A stretch of 37,257 nt of DNA from Lewinella sp. (GCA_020436695.1 JAGQXH010000004.1:1-37257); one strand, 5' to 3'. Shown: positions 25,768-35,329, counted from the stretch's first letter. The notes: generated by a model not told the origin, from the sequence alone. A program made the numbers and translations.

Positions 25768-26152
25768 TGTGCCTATGTTTGGTCTATGGTTATAACGTGG
25801 AGGGAGGTATTAATTTTTTTCGGAAAACTATGAACTCCACACTGTACCTATTCTGTGAAGTTACGAAATATCTGCAACATGCGCAGATGCAATTTTTTGC
25901 AACACCAGCTTTCTTATACTGGATTTTGGTCAAAAGGTTTTAGTCAGACTGTTTTGTAGGTATTCAGGAGGTAGAAAAGAGCTGTGGATAGTCAAAAAAA
26001 GGGAAATTGTATCAGGGGGAAATATGGATTTACAGCGTACCACGTCACAGGAGTCCGATCACATTATTCAGGTTCGATTGCTTCATTGTTCCATTATTAG
26101 TTCTTTGCCAAATTATCCAATGGAATACAATTTATCATGAGCCTCTTCAAAG
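25768..26152. other. Gap with word-based palindrome, no gene
   Basis: No coding signal is seen. Around 26069-26145 are the words GATTGCTTCATTGTTCCATT and AATGGAATACAAT, which can pair with a two-base bulge and share words with the repeat at 1051-1101. It lies just downstream of the T9SS gene's partner FIST unit and before the stop of the gene at 26153, so it may serve as terminator for upstream minus-strand transcription. Confidence 0.45.
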
Positions 26153-27919
26153 TTAACGTAGTAACATCACCATACCCTTTTTCTCGATCTCCTGTCCGCT
26201 GCCCTGTTTCATCCGAATGAGATAGACGTACATACCCTGTGGGAGTGGCCGGCCATTCTTTTTACCATCCCATCCGGTAGTCAGTTCCCGACTTTCAAAA
26301 ACGACTCCGCCGTAGCGGTCGTAGATCGTCATCAGGTATTCCTGGGTACCGCCGAACTGAAGTATCGGTTTGAAGATGCGGTTGACACCGTCCGGAACAA
26401 AAGCATTAGGTATGAAAAGCTGGGCCGACTGTTCCAGGCAGACGATATTGGAAGTAGAAAAAGCAGTGACCACCTGACTGGATAAAGTGACCTGCGTGTT
26501 AGCAGTTATAGAATAGCATTTCGTGGTTTGTGCAGGATCAGTAAGATCCACAGGATCACTGAAATTCAACGTAGTTGATGGATTTGTGGCCAGTAAAGTA
26601 GTCGCTCCCCCAACTGTCGCCCGGTAGAGTTCATAAGACAGCGCCTGACCGGCTTCATTATAGTAGGCCGTCCAAGTCACTTCATTATTGTTGCCATTGG
26701 GTTCCCCACTGATGTAAATCGTACTGATGGCATTGGAAACGATCTCATTACCACACTGATCAACAGCTTCGATACGGTAACTGACCGGTTTTTGATTACC
26801 CAGCGATGTCATATCCACATAAAGCCCGGCAGTGGGATCAATATCTGAAACCGGGCTGAAGGTCATGCCGTCTTCCGATCGCAGTAGCATGGCACTCGCG
26901 GTAGGCACCTGCGGTTGTAACTGCCATTGGACAGTAATATTGTCCGGCCCTACCTGAGTGCTTTCCAGCACGAGGTCCTGCACTGCCTGTACTGCTCCTA
27001 CGGTTACCATGATCTCATTAGAAAATGATTCCTCATTGGTATCTTCCTCTACTCCTCTGATCTTGAAGAAGAAATTCCTCCCGTCCACTGCATCTACGAA
27101 GGTATAGCTGGGTTGAGCGTCATCTACAGCGGCCACCAGCCCGAAAGAGCCGGGGCGGTTCTCTGTAGGAGCCGTTTCGCTGACCAGTATCTCATAGCGA
27201 TCTACACCGTTAGGCCAGTTGATGTATGCCGACCAGTTAAGAGTGATCGCCTGGCTGCAACTATCCACGCTACCCAACTCCAGCAAAATGGTTTTGTGCG
27301 GGTCGGGCACCAGACTTACGTTACCGCAGGGATCGAGCGCGACCACAAAGTAGGTTTCCGACTGATCGGCCGGACTGGCATTGATATCGGTATAGGAGAA
27401 TGAGTTGTAAACCGTATCGAGGATGGTAGTGCCCAGCGCATTCTGCCGGGAAACAATGTAGCCGATCACTTCCGGTGAAGGGCTGGACGACCAATCTATT
27501 CGCACGGTAGATTCGTCTACCACGGTCACTACTTTAATTGGTCCTGGATCCGGAATAAGATTGTCGAGCGTATCGGATTGCAGTGGCGGCTGACCGGGGC
27601 AATCCAGGTCACTTTCCAGGTAGTAATACCAGGTTTGGTTGCCCGCATCGGCATGAAAATAGGCAAACTGGTCCTGATCGGTGATGGTTGCCAGGACACT
27701 GTATGGTCCGGATGGATCCTGACTACCATAGATCAGGTAACTGTTAAACCCACCACAAAGACTGGCGGGTGCATTCCAGCGCAAGGTATCGTTTTGTACA
27801 CAGAGAAATTCGGGTGCACTGATCTGCGCCCGAACGGTTGATACCTGAACTAAACCGGAAATAATCATCAACAGCACTATCGGTAGTTTTTGCCGTGCGA
27901 AGACCATTTCTACACTCAT
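26153..27919 (-). CDS. T9SS-exported fibronectin type III-like protein
   Basis: A 588-residue protein with a signal peptide (KLPIVLLMIISGLVQVSTVRAQ, start at residue 1 or the internal Met5). It contains several fibronectin type III-like modules, with repeated phrases such as VRIDWSSSPSPEVIGYIVSR, ITLNWSAYINWPNGVDRYEI, NEVTWTAYYNEAGQALSYEL. The last ~85 residues are a T9SS type B sorting domain (LFIPNAFVPDGVNRIFKPI, MTIYDRYGGVVFES, GWDGKKNGRPLPQGMYVYLI). It should be secreted or fixed on the cell surface by the type IX secretion system, probably as an adhesin. The start overlaps the upstream lipoprotein stop (ATGA). Confidence 0.9.
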   Translation of the reverse strand: MSVEMVFARQKLPIVLLMIISGLVQVSTVRAQISAPEFLCVQNDTLRWNAPASLCGGFNSYLIYGSQDPSGPYSVLATITDQDQFAYFHADAGNQTWYYYLESDLDCPGQPPLQSDTLDNLIPDPGPIKVVTVVDESTVRIDWSSSPSPEVIGYIVSRQNALGTTILDTVYNSFSYTDINASPADQSETYFVVALDPCGNVSLVPDPHKTILLELGSVDSCSQAITLNWSAYINWPNGVDRYEILVSETAPTENRPGSFGLVAAVDDAQPSYTFVDAVDGRNFFFKIRGVEEDTNEESFSNEIMVTVGAVQAVQDLVLESTQVGPDNITVQWQLQPQVPTASAMLLRSEDGMTFSPVSDIDPTAGLYVDMTSLGNQKPVSYRIEAVDQCGNEIVSNAISTIYISGEPNGNNNEVTWTAYYNEAGQALSYELYRATVGGATTLLATNPSTTLNFSDPVDLTDPAQTTKCYSITANTQVTLSSQVVTAFSTSNIVCLEQSAQLFIPNAFVPDGVNRIFKPILQFGGTQEYLMTIYDRYGGVVFESRELTTGWDGKKNGRPLPQGMYVYLIRMKQGSGQEIEKKGMVMLLR

Positions 27920-28698
27920 TGATCTATTGTATTTAGTCGCTTTTTAGCCGTTTGTTCGAGCTGTTCCATGGAGTAGCGATCGGCCAGTTCATAGGCGATA
28001 GTCTGCCCTCCAAGGTTCTTTTTGTAATAAACCAGCCCCAGGTCAAGCGCGTAGATCTCTTCTCCGTCAAATTGAGGTTCGATACTACCCTCGGTGACAG
28101 AAACATCCTCGATCAGCTCACGCACCTCAAAACGGATCGCATCATAAGTCTCACCCTGGAACTCGTATTTAGTTTCGCCTAAATAACGACGATTTTTTAT
28201 CAGTGTTGTGGTACGGCCCATTTCATTTGGCAGATCAAACTTCACTTTGTACAAAAAGATACCACTACTGTCACCCACCGAAAAAGGGAACACATTCCCT
28301 ACCAGTACTTCTGCCGCCAATCTTTCCTGCCTGCCGTTACTATCCGGTAGATATAAAAACAGATCCTGCAGCAACATGCCGTTGCTGACCATTTCCTCCC
28401 TTACCAACTGTAGCGGGATCAGATCATACTCATAGTACGTACCGGTCAGGTAAATGCCATCTTCCTGTATGAAGGAGCGGTAATACCAGAAAGCGGGGCT
28501 GAGGGAATCCTGACCTACCGGTTGATATTCATATACCAGCCCGTCGGTCAGCTTTTTAAGTGGAAAATAATAGTCTCTGATATCCTTCCGGTTTGACGGG
28601 TTACAGGCCAACCATGCCACAAAGGTAAAAAGTGCCAGGTATCCAACCAAGGGTATTGTGCTTCGGTTTGAAAGACCGGCAAAAATTCTCATACGCAT
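27916..28698 (-). CDS. Putative lipoprotein, family not recognised
   Basis: A 260-residue protein with a hydrophobic N-terminus and lipobox-like cysteine (FTFVAWLACNPS). The mature part is beta-rich, with a repeated YY/YEY pattern (LVYEYQPVGQDS, YLTGTYYEYDLI, TKYEFQGETYDAIRFEVREL). No enzyme motif or named family is recognised. It ends in a short helix (MEQLEQTAKKRL). Its stop overlaps the next gene's start by four bases, so it is translationally coupled with the T9SS fibronectin protein and may help it at the surface. Confidence 0.6.
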   Translation of the reverse strand: MRMRIFAGLSNRSTIPLVGYLALFTFVAWLACNPSNRKDIRDYYFPLKKLTDGLVYEYQPVGQDSLSPAFWYYRSFIQEDGIYLTGTYYEYDLIPLQLVREEMVSNGMLLQDLFLYLPDSNGRQERLAAEVLVGNVFPFSVGDSSGIFLYKVKFDLPNEMGRTTTLIKNRRYLGETKYEFQGETYDAIRFEVRELIEDVSVTEGSIEPQFDGEEIYALDLGLVYYKKNLGGQTIAYELADRYSMEQLEQTAKKRLNTIDQ

Positions 28699-28794
28699 AC
28701 AACTGTTAAATTTTCAGTTTGTTATAAATTAATGCCAATATGTCAGGGTTTAAAACATCACGCATACTTGGTACGATTATAGATAACTAGGTTT

Positions 28795-28838
28795 TCGGTA
28801 CTGATTATGAGGTGCTTCAGAATACTCCCCAGTACCGA
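28795..28838. repeat. Inverted repeat TCGGTACTG/CAGTACCGA upstream of secA
   Basis: A perfect 9-base inverted repeat at 28795-28803 and 28830-28838 with 26 bases between. Its right arm is followed by a second copy of GTACCGA (28840-28846). It lies just upstream of the secA -7 box and could be an operator or the terminator of unknown upstream transcription. Confidence 0.45.
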
Positions 28839-28855
28839 GTACCGACTATTATCCT

Positions 28856-28863
28856 TATCTTTG
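28856..28863 (+). promoter_or_regulatory. -7 box of secA
   Basis: TATCTTTG matches TAnnTTTG exactly and lies 38 bases before ATG 28902. No TTG is found at the standard upstream distance, so the -33 side is weak. It makes the far-upstream GTG at 28812 an unlikely start because that codon would not be transcribed. Confidence 0.55.
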
Positions 28864-28901
28864 CAACCCAATATTTTGATCATACTGACAACCACCTATA
28901 T

Positions 28902-31900
28902 ATGCTTAAAGGAATAACAGATTCCGTAAAAAAGATATTCGGCAACAAGTACGAACGGGACGTAAAAACCTACATGCCGATCGTGGATGAGATCAATGAA
29001 ATCTACGATTCGCTGCATAATATCAGTAACGATGAACTTCGTAATAAATCGCTGGAATTTCGTGCCAGAATTGCCGAGCATCTGGCTGGGATCGACGAAG
29101 ATATCCAAAACCTGCGAGAACAAGCCGAGGAAGAAGAAGATCTATTTCAGAAAGAGGGCTATTTCACGGAGATCGATAAATTGAAGGAAGAACGGGATAC
29201 GCACCTCGAGGATATCCTCAAAGAGATCCTTCCGGAAGCCTTTGCTGTGGTAAAAGAAACGGCCCGGCGTTTTTCCGAAAACGAGACCTTAACGGTTACG
29301 GCTACCGATCATGACCGGGAGCTGGCAGCCCGCACCGGCAAATCATACGTCAATATTCAGGGTGATAAAGCCGTATACAATAATAGTTGGGTGGCTGCAG
29401 GGGGAGAGATCACCTGGAATATGGTGCATTACGATGTGCAGCTCATCGGCGGTATGGTACTACACGACGGTAAGATCGCCGAGATGGCTACCGGTGAAGG
29501 TAAAACCCTGGTAGCTACCCTGCCGGCTTACCTGAACGGCCTATCTGGTCAGGGAGTGCATGTGATCACCGTTAACGATTATCTGGCCCGGCGGGACTGT
29601 GAGTGGGTCGGCCCGCTTTTTGAGTTCCTTTTCCTTACTATTGACTGCATCGATAAATACCGGCCGCATTCCGAAGAGCGGATCAATGCTTACAAATGCG
29701 ATATTACCTACGGCACCAACAACGAATTCGGCTTTGACTACCTGCGTGACAACATGGTGCGCTCGATGGATGAAAAAGTACAACGCAAGCATCACTTTTC
29801 TATGGTGGATGAGGTCGATTCCGTATTGATCGATGATGCCCGTACGCCTTTGATCATTTCCGGCCCCGTGCCACAGGGGAGTGAAGATCAGGAATACAAT
29901 GAACTCAAGCCCCACATCGAGCGCCTGGTCAATGCCCAGCGGGAGATGGTTAAAAGCTATCTGACGGAAGCTAAAAAGTCCTTTAAGGAAGGCAATACCG
30001 GTATGCAGGAAGGGGAAGGTGGCATGGCCCTGTTGCGGGCACACCACGGTTTGCCGAAGTATCGCCCCCTGATCAAATTTCTGAGTGAGGAAGGGGTGAA
30101 AGTGACTCTGCAGAAAACGGAAAACTTCTACATGCAGGAGCAGTCAAAGAATATGCACCTCGTGGATGATCCGTTGTTGTTCGTAATCGATGAAAAGAAC
30201 CGAAGTGTGGATCTCACCGATAACGGCGCGGAATACCTGGCCAAATTTAACGATGAGCCCAATTTTTTCATTATGCCGGACATTGCCACAAAGATGGTGG
30301 CTATCGACAACGACACCGAGATGACCGTCGCAGAGAAAGAGGATGCCAAGAGTAAGCTCGCACAGGATTTCGCCGTAAAATCCAAGCGCCTGCACTCTAT
30401 CAATCAGTTGTTGAAAGCCTACACGATGTTCGACCGCGATGATGAATACGTGGTGATCGATAATCAGGTAAAGATCGTGGATGAACAGACCGGCCGGATG
30501 ATGGAAGGGCGTCGCTACTCTGATGGCCTGCACCAGGCGCTGGAAGCCAAGGAGAATGTTAAAGTGGGAGACCTCACCCAAACATACGCTACCGTTACGC
30601 TCCAGAACTACTTCCGGATGTACCACAAACTGGCCGGTATGACCGGTACGGCCGAAACGGAAGCCAGCGAGCTATGGGACATCTATAAACTTGATGTAGT
30701 GGTGATCCCCACTAATAAACCGATCATCCGGGATGACCGCGAAGATCTGGTCTACAAAACCGAAAGAGAAAAATTCAATGCCGTAATTGACGAGATCGTC
30801 GCTTTGAGTGAAGCGGGCCGTCCCGTCCTGGTCGGTACCACTTCCGTGGATATCTCCGAAAAGCTGAGCCGGATGCTCCAGCTTAAAGGCATTAAGCACA
30901 ATATCCTCAACGCCAAACAGCACCAGCGTGAAGCTGAGATCGTAGCTGAAGCCGGTAAATCCGGTAACGTTACTATTGCCACTAACATGGCCGGCCGGGG
31001 TACGGACATCAAGATCAACGAGCAGGTGAAAAACGCCGGAGGTCTGGCCATCATCGGTACGGAACGGCACGAATCCCGCCGGATCGACCGTCAGTTGCGT
31101 GGTCGTGCCGGTCGTCAGGGTGACCCTGGTAGTTCGCAGTTCTATGTATCATTGGAAGACAAGCTAATGCGTTTGTTCCAAACCGAGCGGATTGCCGGCC
31201 TGATGGACCGCATGGGACACCAGGAAGGAGAGGTAATCCAGCACCGGATGATCTCCAAATCCATCGAACGGGCACAGAAAAAAGTAGAGGAAAACAACTT
31301 TGGCATCCGTAAACGACTGCTGGAATACGATGACGTAATGAACATCCAGCGGGAAGCCATCTATAAAAAACGGGATAATGCACTGGCTGGTGATCGCCTC
31401 ACGGTAGACCTCAACCACATGTTTGAGTCGATGATCGACAACCTGGTGTATGAACACAAGCAAAACGGTGATGTGGAAACTTTCCGCCGCACGGCATTAA
31501 GCCTGCTTGGTTTCGATCCAAAGATCGAAGCTGCTGATTTCCGGGAAGGTTCCGTAGAAAGTACCAGTGATGTGATCTTTGATCAGTTCTGGGAATTCTA
31601 TAACCGGAAGTTCCAGGCTATCACCGATGCACTAATGCCTCAGGTTCAGCACGTATACGAAAATCAGGGGCAGCGTTACAAACGCATTGTACTGCCGTTT
31701 ACTGATGGCAGCTCGCACCCGCTGCCCGTTACGGCCGACATTGAAAAAGCAGTAAAATCCAAAGGAAAATCCATTGTTCGCGATATTGAAAAAGCAGTGA
31801 CCCTTGCCATCATTGATGAGAAGTGGAAGGAGCACCTGCGCAGCATGGACGAACTTAAGGAATCGGTACAGGCGGCTTCCTTTGAGCAGAAGGATCCATT

Positions 31901-32222
31901 GGTGGTTTATAAAATGGAAGCTTTCAACCTTTTCGAACAGTTGATCTTCGACGTTAACGAAAGCGTTACCAGCTATCTGGCCAAAGGTTCTCTTCATGCC
32001 ACTTCCCAGCAGGAAGAACTGCGTCAGGCTCGCGAACAGCGTACCGATATGAGTAAGATGAGTACCAACCAGACCGGTGAGGCTGCCCGCGCTGCCGGAG
32101 AAGCCGTAAGCCAGAAACGGGCCAAACCGGAAACTTTCAAGCGCGTGGATAAGAAGGTCGGCCGCAACGATCCATGTCCATGCGGTAGCGGTAAGAAATA
32201 CAAACAATGCCACGGAAGATAA
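28902..32222 (+). CDS. secA: Preprotein translocase ATPase SecA
   Basis: The true start is ATG 28902 (1106 residues, beginning [20 protein letters not shown]), the usual Bacteroidota SecA start; an extension to GTG 28812 adds unrelated residues. SecA drives Sec-dependent export through SecYEG. Seen in order are Walker [14 protein letters not shown] (about 195), the DEAD-type box [15 protein letters not shown] (about 301), the preprotein-binding region, helicase motifs MAGRGTDIK (about 699) and [15 protein letters not shown] (about 734), and the C-terminal zinc motif [15 protein letters not shown] (about 1088-1104). It is longer than the E. coli protein (901 residues), as is common in this phylum. 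It stands alone upstream of the foldback element and tsaB. Confidence 0.98.
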   Translation: MLKGITDSVKKIFGNKYERDVKTYMPIVDEINEIYDSLHNISNDELRNKSLEFRARIAEHLAGIDEDIQNLREQAEEEEDLFQKEGYFTEIDKLKEERDTHLEDILKEILPEAFAVVKETARRFSENETLTVTATDHDRELAARTGKSYVNIQGDKAVYNNSWVAAGGEITWNMVHYDVQLIGGMVLHDGKIAEMATGEGKTLVATLPAYLNGLSGQGVHVITVNDYLARRDCEWVGPLFEFLFLTIDCIDKYRPHSEERINAYKCDITYGTNNEFGFDYLRDNMVRSMDEKVQRKHHFSMVDEVDSVLIDDARTPLIISGPVPQGSEDQEYNELKPHIERLVNAQREMVKSYLTEAKKSFKEGNTGMQEGEGGMALLRAHHGLPKYRPLIKFLSEEGVKVTLQKTENFYMQEQSKNMHLVDDPLLFVIDEKNRSVDLTDNGAEYLAKFNDEPNFFIMPDIATKMVAIDNDTEMTVAEKEDAKSKLAQDFAVKSKRLHSINQLLKAYTMFDRDDEYVVIDNQVKIVDEQTGRMMEGRRYSDGLHQALEAKENVKVGDLTQTYATVTLQNYFRMYHKLAGMTGTAETEASELWDIYKLDVVVIPTNKPIIRDDREDLVYKTEREKFNAVIDEIVALSEAGRPVLVGTTSVDISEKLSRMLQLKGIKHNILNAKQHQREAEIVAEAGKSGNVTIATNMAGRGTDIKINEQVKNAGGLAIIGTERHESRRIDRQLRGRAGRQGDPGSSQFYVSLEDKLMRLFQTERIAGLMDRMGHQEGEVIQHRMISKSIERAQKKVEENNFGIRKRLLEYDDVMNIQREAIYKKRDNALAGDRLTVDLNHMFESMIDNLVYEHKQNGDVETFRRTALSLLGFDPKIEAADFREGSVESTSDVIFDQFWEFYNRKFQAITDALMPQVQHVYENQGQRYKRIVLPFTDGSSHPLPVTADIEKAVKSKGKSIVRDIEKAVTLAIIDEKWKEHLRSMDELKESVQAASFEQKDPLVVYKMEAFNLFEQLIFDVNESVTSYLAKGSLHATSQQEELRQAREQRTDMSKMSTNQTGEAARAAGEAVSQKRAKPETFKRVDKKVGRNDPCPCGSGKKYKQCHGR

Positions 32223-32263
32223 TTAGGGTGTGAGACGGTGAGACAATGGGCGGGTGAGTTTTC

Positions 32264-32455
32264 AATGAAGTTGTCTAAAGTTTTCTGCTGCCGGTGAAAA
32301 ACCCGGATTTTACCGCCAATTGAAGGCTATTTTTCACTGCATAGCGTTCGACTGAGCTCACGCCGAAGTCAGCGCTACAGAGTTAAAAATAGGCGCAGAG
32401 TGGCGGCAAAAGCCGCGTTTTGGAGCCCAGTGAGGAAACTTTAGACAACTTCAAT
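32264..32455. mobile_element. 192-bp foldback element between secA and tsaB
   Basis: The outer arms 32264-32283 and 32436-32455 pair at 19 of 20 (core TGAAGTTGTCTAAAGTTT). An inner pair, 32298-32318 and 32401-32421, matches at 18 of 21 (AAAAC-CGG-TTTT-CCGCCA pattern), and CTATTTTT/AAAAATAG forms a third. The tip holds TTCGACTGAGCTCACGCCG, a REP-like phrase. It has no coding capacity. Flanking words (GTGAGACGGTGAGAC before, ACTCACATGCTCAAATACTCAC after) can also pair. The arms differ from those of the 22561 element, so it is a second type. Confidence 0.7.
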
Positions 32456-32501
32456 ATACCCCGCCTCATCGTTTTACCCACTCACATGCTCAAATACTCA
32501 C

Positions 32502-33176
32502 ATGCTACTTCTGCTCGAGACAGCCACTGATATCTGCTCCATCGGCATCAGCCGGGAGGATGAGTTATTGAGCCTGGTGGAAATAGACGAGCGAGCCGAC
32601 CATGCTGCCAGGATCAACGAATTGATCCTTCAGGCCTGCCGGGAAGCCGTATGCACTTTAAAAGATATACAGGCAGTGGCCCTCAGCAAAGGTCCCGGCT
32701 CTTATACTTCGCTGCGGGTAGGCACTGCTACAGCTAAGGGTATCTGTTATGCATTGAACCTGCCGCTGATAGCCGTGGATACGCTGACCACACTCATACA
32801 GGCCTCCATGCAGGAAGGTGCAACCGATGTATTGTACTGTCCGATGATCGATGCCCGTCGAATGGAGGTATATACCGCTTGGTATGACACCCAGCTAAAT
32901 CTGTTAAAACCACCTCATCCACTGATCATAGAGGCTGATACATTTGCTGAACAGCTGGCTGCCGATACCCGGATCATTCTGAGTGGTAATGGTGCGCCGA
33001 AGTGCCGGTCAATATTACCGACTGATATAGAAATTTCGCCGGTAGTCTGTTCCGCCGCGCATTTGGTATCTGAAGCCCATCGGGCCTTCCGGGAACAGCG
33101 ATTTGAGGACATCGCCTACTTCGAACCACTTTACCTCAAGCCTCCCAATATCACCAAGCCCAGGCAACGCTTATAA
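32502..33176 (+). CDS. tsaB: tRNA threonylcarbamoyladenosine biosynthesis protein TsaB
   Basis: A 224-residue ASKHA-fold protein that partners TsaD and TsaE in making t6A37 on ANN-decoding tRNAs. N-terminal MLLLLETATDICSIGI, the motif ALSKGPGSYTSLRVGTATAKG (about 60-80) and the switch-like AVDTLTTL are typical. YCPMIDARRMEVYTAWYD follows. The length matches the family. ATG 32502 follows the foldback element by 46 bases. The tail PLYLKPPNITKPRQ is the normal TsaB end in this phylum. Confidence 0.93.
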   Translation: MLLLLETATDICSIGISREDELLSLVEIDERADHAARINELILQACREAVCTLKDIQAVALSKGPGSYTSLRVGTATAKGICYALNLPLIAVDTLTTLIQASMQEGATDVLYCPMIDARRMEVYTAWYDTQLNLLKPPHPLIIEADTFAEQLAADTRIILSGNGAPKCRSILPTDIEISPVVCSAAHLVSEAHRAFREQRFEDIAYFEPLYLKPPNITKPRQRL

Positions 33177-33192
33177 ACCTGCGGATATTACA

Positions 33193-33223
33193 TTGTGTTT
33201 TTAAATATGTTTTTGTAAATTTG
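33193..33223 (+). promoter_or_regulatory. Promoter of the first ArsR-type regulator
   Basis: TTG (33193-33195), 20 bases, then TAAATTTG (33216-33223): a full match to the Bacteroidota consensus. Transcription would start near 33230 and give a leader of about 98 bases, which holds the inverted repeat at 33264-33299. Confidence 0.7.
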
Positions 33224-33263
33224 TTTAGGTACTTAAATATTTATGTGTTAAGGTATGTCTTAA

Positions 33264-33299
33264 TACGTATTTTGGTATGAATTTTGCACGAAATACGTA
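33264..33299. promoter_or_regulatory. Inverted repeat, possible operator
   Basis: TACGTATTT (33264-33272) and AAATACGTA (33291-33299) form a perfect 9-base inverted repeat with an 18-base centre. It is downstream of the promoter and 29 bases before the start of the first ArsR-type gene, a position fit for autoregulation by the winged-helix dimer. Confidence 0.5.
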
Positions 33300-33327
33300 G
33301 AACATATTTTTAGCTAAAAACATTGTT

Positions 33328-33666
33328 ATGAGAAAACAAAAAAATGAAACAGTTACGCTGAAGAAGGGCAAAAATGACATTCAACTCGATTATGCCGAAC
33401 TGCGTAAAGCCGTTTTAGTTCTACGGGCTATTAACCACAAACTACGTCAACGCATCATTGATCTTCTGGAGGAGAACGAGAGCATGACCGTGACGGACAT
33501 TTACATCAAACTACGTCTGGAACAATCGGTTGCCTCTCAGCATCTGGCTATCCTTCGCCGCGCCGGTGTGGTTAAAACCGAGCGCCAGGGCAAATTCATC
33601 AATTACTCGATCGATAAGAATCGCCTGGCCGAGATCTCCAAATTAGTGGAAGAATTGGCTGCGTAA
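33328..33666 (+). CDS. ArsR-type winged-helix regulator (first copy)
   Basis: A 112-residue cytoplasmic regulator with a single winged-helix domain (about 27-110): VLRAINHKLRQRIIDLLEENE, MTVTDIYIKLRLEQSVASQH as the recognition helix region, LAILRRAGVVKTERQGKFINYSID as the wing. No ELCVCDL metal-binding motif or other cysteine cluster is seen, so metal sensing is unlikely. It has its own promoter and a strong terminator 38 bases after its stop. The gene 33818 downstream is a paralogue. Confidence 0.9.
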   Translation: MRKQKNETVTLKKGKNDIQLDYAELRKAVLVLRAINHKLRQRIIDLLEENESMTVTDIYIKLRLEQSVASQHLAILRRAGVVKTERQGKFINYSIDKNRLAEISKLVEELAA

Positions 33667-33703
33667 CACCGTACGAATCTCACTCGATTCAAGGAAACGG
33701 AAT

Positions 33704-33743
33704 ATGCTGTAAATCAGTTAGATTTACAGCATTTCTTTTTTTT
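33704..33743 (+). terminator. Intrinsic terminator between the two ArsR-type genes
   Basis: ATGCTGTAAATC (33704-33715) pairs perfectly with GATTTACAGCAT (33721-33732) around a five-base loop, followed by TTCTTTTTTTT. This is the clearest Rho-independent terminator in the window and makes the two regulators separate units. Confidence 0.9.
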
Positions 33744-33747
33744 GAGC

Positions 33748-33778
33748 TTTGATAAAATAAATAAAAAACGCATATTTG
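33748..33778 (+). promoter_or_regulatory. Promoter of the second ArsR-type regulator
   Basis: TTTG (33748-33751), 19 bases, then CATATTTG (33771-33778), one base off TAnnTTTG. The predicted start site near 33785 lies before ATG 33818 and after the alternative start at 33776, so it decides for the shorter protein. Confidence 0.6.
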
Positions 33779-33817
33779 CTATACGAGAACACTATCTGCA
33801 ACCGAAAACGAGCTTCT

Positions 33818-34132
33818 ATGAGAAAGGCTAAGGTCAACATTAACAATGAAAAATTGCAATCGTCTTCCGAAGTACTCAGAGCTCTTTCGCACCCCCTCAG
33901 ATTGAAAATCTTGGCGTTCATAGATCAAAATGACACCATCAATGTCAATAAGATCTATAACACTCTGAATTTAGAACAATCAATCACCTCACAACACCTT
34001 CGCATTTTGCGGTTGGCGGGTCTGGTGGAAACTGAGCGGGATGGAAAGTTCATTCACTACCGGATTGACTATGATCGTATCAAAAACACGGTCGGTGCTA
34101 TCAACCGATTTCTGAAAAAAGAAGACGCATAA
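33818..34132 (+). CDS. ArsR-type winged-helix regulator (second copy)
   Basis: With ATG 33818 the protein has 104 residues and, like its neighbour, begins MRK. The winged helix shows VLRALSHPLRLKILAFIDQND, INVNKIYNTLNLEQSITSQH and LRILRLAGLVETERDGKFIHYRID. It shares the LEQS-hSQHL recognition helix with the first copy, so the two may bind related sites. No cysteine metal site is present. A frame start at 33776 would precede the transcription start. It is convergent with ybdL. Confidence 0.9.
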   Translation: MRKAKVNINNEKLQSSSEVLRALSHPLRLKILAFIDQNDTINVNKIYNTLNLEQSITSQHLRILRLAGLVETERDGKFIHYRIDYDRIKNTVGAINRFLKKEDA

Positions 34133-34186
34133 TATCATTTTCCTTTCTTTAACCCACTTCCTCCGAGTAAACACAAACAGTCATCA

Positions 34187-35329
34187 TCATAAGCCCTGAA
34201 GGCGCTCCGTCGCGGCCTCCAGGGTTGCTTCTGTTTTGGCGAAACACAAACGGATCAGGCCGTTATTGTACCCGTCCCCGTAGAAGGCCGATACTGGTAT
34301 TGCCGCTACTCCTAATTGCTGTGTCATCCAGATCGCAAATTCCTTCTCTCGCATGTCGCTGATGTCGGTATAGTCAAACAGATGGAAATAGGTGCCTGAA
34401 CTTTTAAGCGGCTTGAGGCGGCTGCCCTCTAGTCGTTGCAGGAAGTAATCCCGTTTCCGCTGAAAGAAGTCAGGCAGTCCAAGATATTCAGTTGGATCTT
34501 TCAGAAAATCAGCCAGAGCATACTGTAAAGGTGTGTTGATTGAAAATGTGTTGAACTGGTGCACTTTACGGAATTCCGCCGTCAGTTCCGGTGGTGCTAC
34601 ACAGTAACCGATACGCCAGCCGGTGGTGTGAAAAGTCTTTCCAAAAGAATACACGGCCAGGCTACGCTGCCGCAAATTGGGAAATCGCAATACGCTCTGA
34701 TGTTCCCGGCCATCATAGATCAGGTGTTCATACACCTCATCGCTGAGTACCAGGATATTGGTATCCGCCGTGATCCGTTCCAGCGCTTCCATATCTTCGG
34801 CGGTAAATACGTAGCCGGTCGGATTGGTGGGCGTATTGATAATGATCATGCGGGTGCGGGACGTAATCCGGGCGGCGATAGCGTCCCAGGCGATCGCAAA
34901 ATCCGGGGCATACAGCTGATGGATCACGGGTACGGCCCCACAGATCTTCACCGCCGGCCGGTAGGAGTCATAGGCAGGTTCCAGGATAATGACCTCTTCT
35001 CCCTGATGTACCAGCGAGGCAATAGTGGTAAAAATGCCTTCGGTAGCCCCGGAGGTAATAGTCACTTCGGTAGACGGGTCAACATCTACATCATACATTC
35101 GCTTAAACTTCAGGGCAATTTGTTCCTGCAATTCCGGAACACCTGTCATAGGAGCATACTGGTTGTGCCCGATATTGAGATGGTGTGTGACCAGGTCGTT
35201 CAGTTTTTGCGATGTGGGATAGTTGGGAAAACCCTGTGAAAGGTTGATGGCACCATATTCATTGGCCATTGCCGACATCACCGTAAAGATGGTGGTACCG
35301 ACATTCGGTAGTTTGGATCTGATCTGCAT
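34187..35329 (-). CDS. ybdL: PLP-dependent methionine/aromatic aminotransferase (YbdL type)
   Basis: A 380-residue fold type I aminotransferase close to E. coli YbdL throughout: SKLPNVGTTIFTVMSAMANE, INLSQGFPNYPTS, NQYAPMTGVPELQEQIA. It has INTPTNPTG (substrate carboxylate and PLP region), VLSDEVYEHLIYDG and the PLP-binding lysine in YSFGKTFHTTGWRIGYCVAP (Lys231). It should transfer the amino group between methionine or aromatic amino acids and an oxo-acid in the cytoplasm. It is convergent with the second ArsR-type gene and divergent from the DUF418 gene. Confidence 0.92.
   Translation of the reverse strand: MQIRSKLPNVGTTIFTVMSAMANEYGAINLSQGFPNYPTSQKLNDLVTHHLNIGHNQYAPMTGVPELQEQIALKFKRMYDVDVDPSTEVTITSGATEGIFTTIASLVHQGEEVIILEPAYDSYRPAVKICGAVPVIHQLYAPDFAIAWDAIAARITSRTRMIIINTPTNPTGYVFTAEDMEALERITADTNILVLSDEVYEHLIYDGREHQSVLRFPNLRQRSLAVYSFGKTFHTTGWRIGYCVAPPELTAEFRKVHQFNTFSINTPLQYALADFLKDPTEYLGLPDFFQRKRDYFLQRLEGSRLKPLKSSGTYFHLFDYTDISDMREKEFAIWMTQQLGVAAIPVSAFYGDGYNNGLIRLCFAKTEATLEAATERLQGL

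Noticed and set aside
28812-28901. Upstream GTG start for secA
   Set aside because: The extra residues do not resemble SecA and the -7 box TATCTTTG lies within them; ATG 28902 gives the usual N-terminus.
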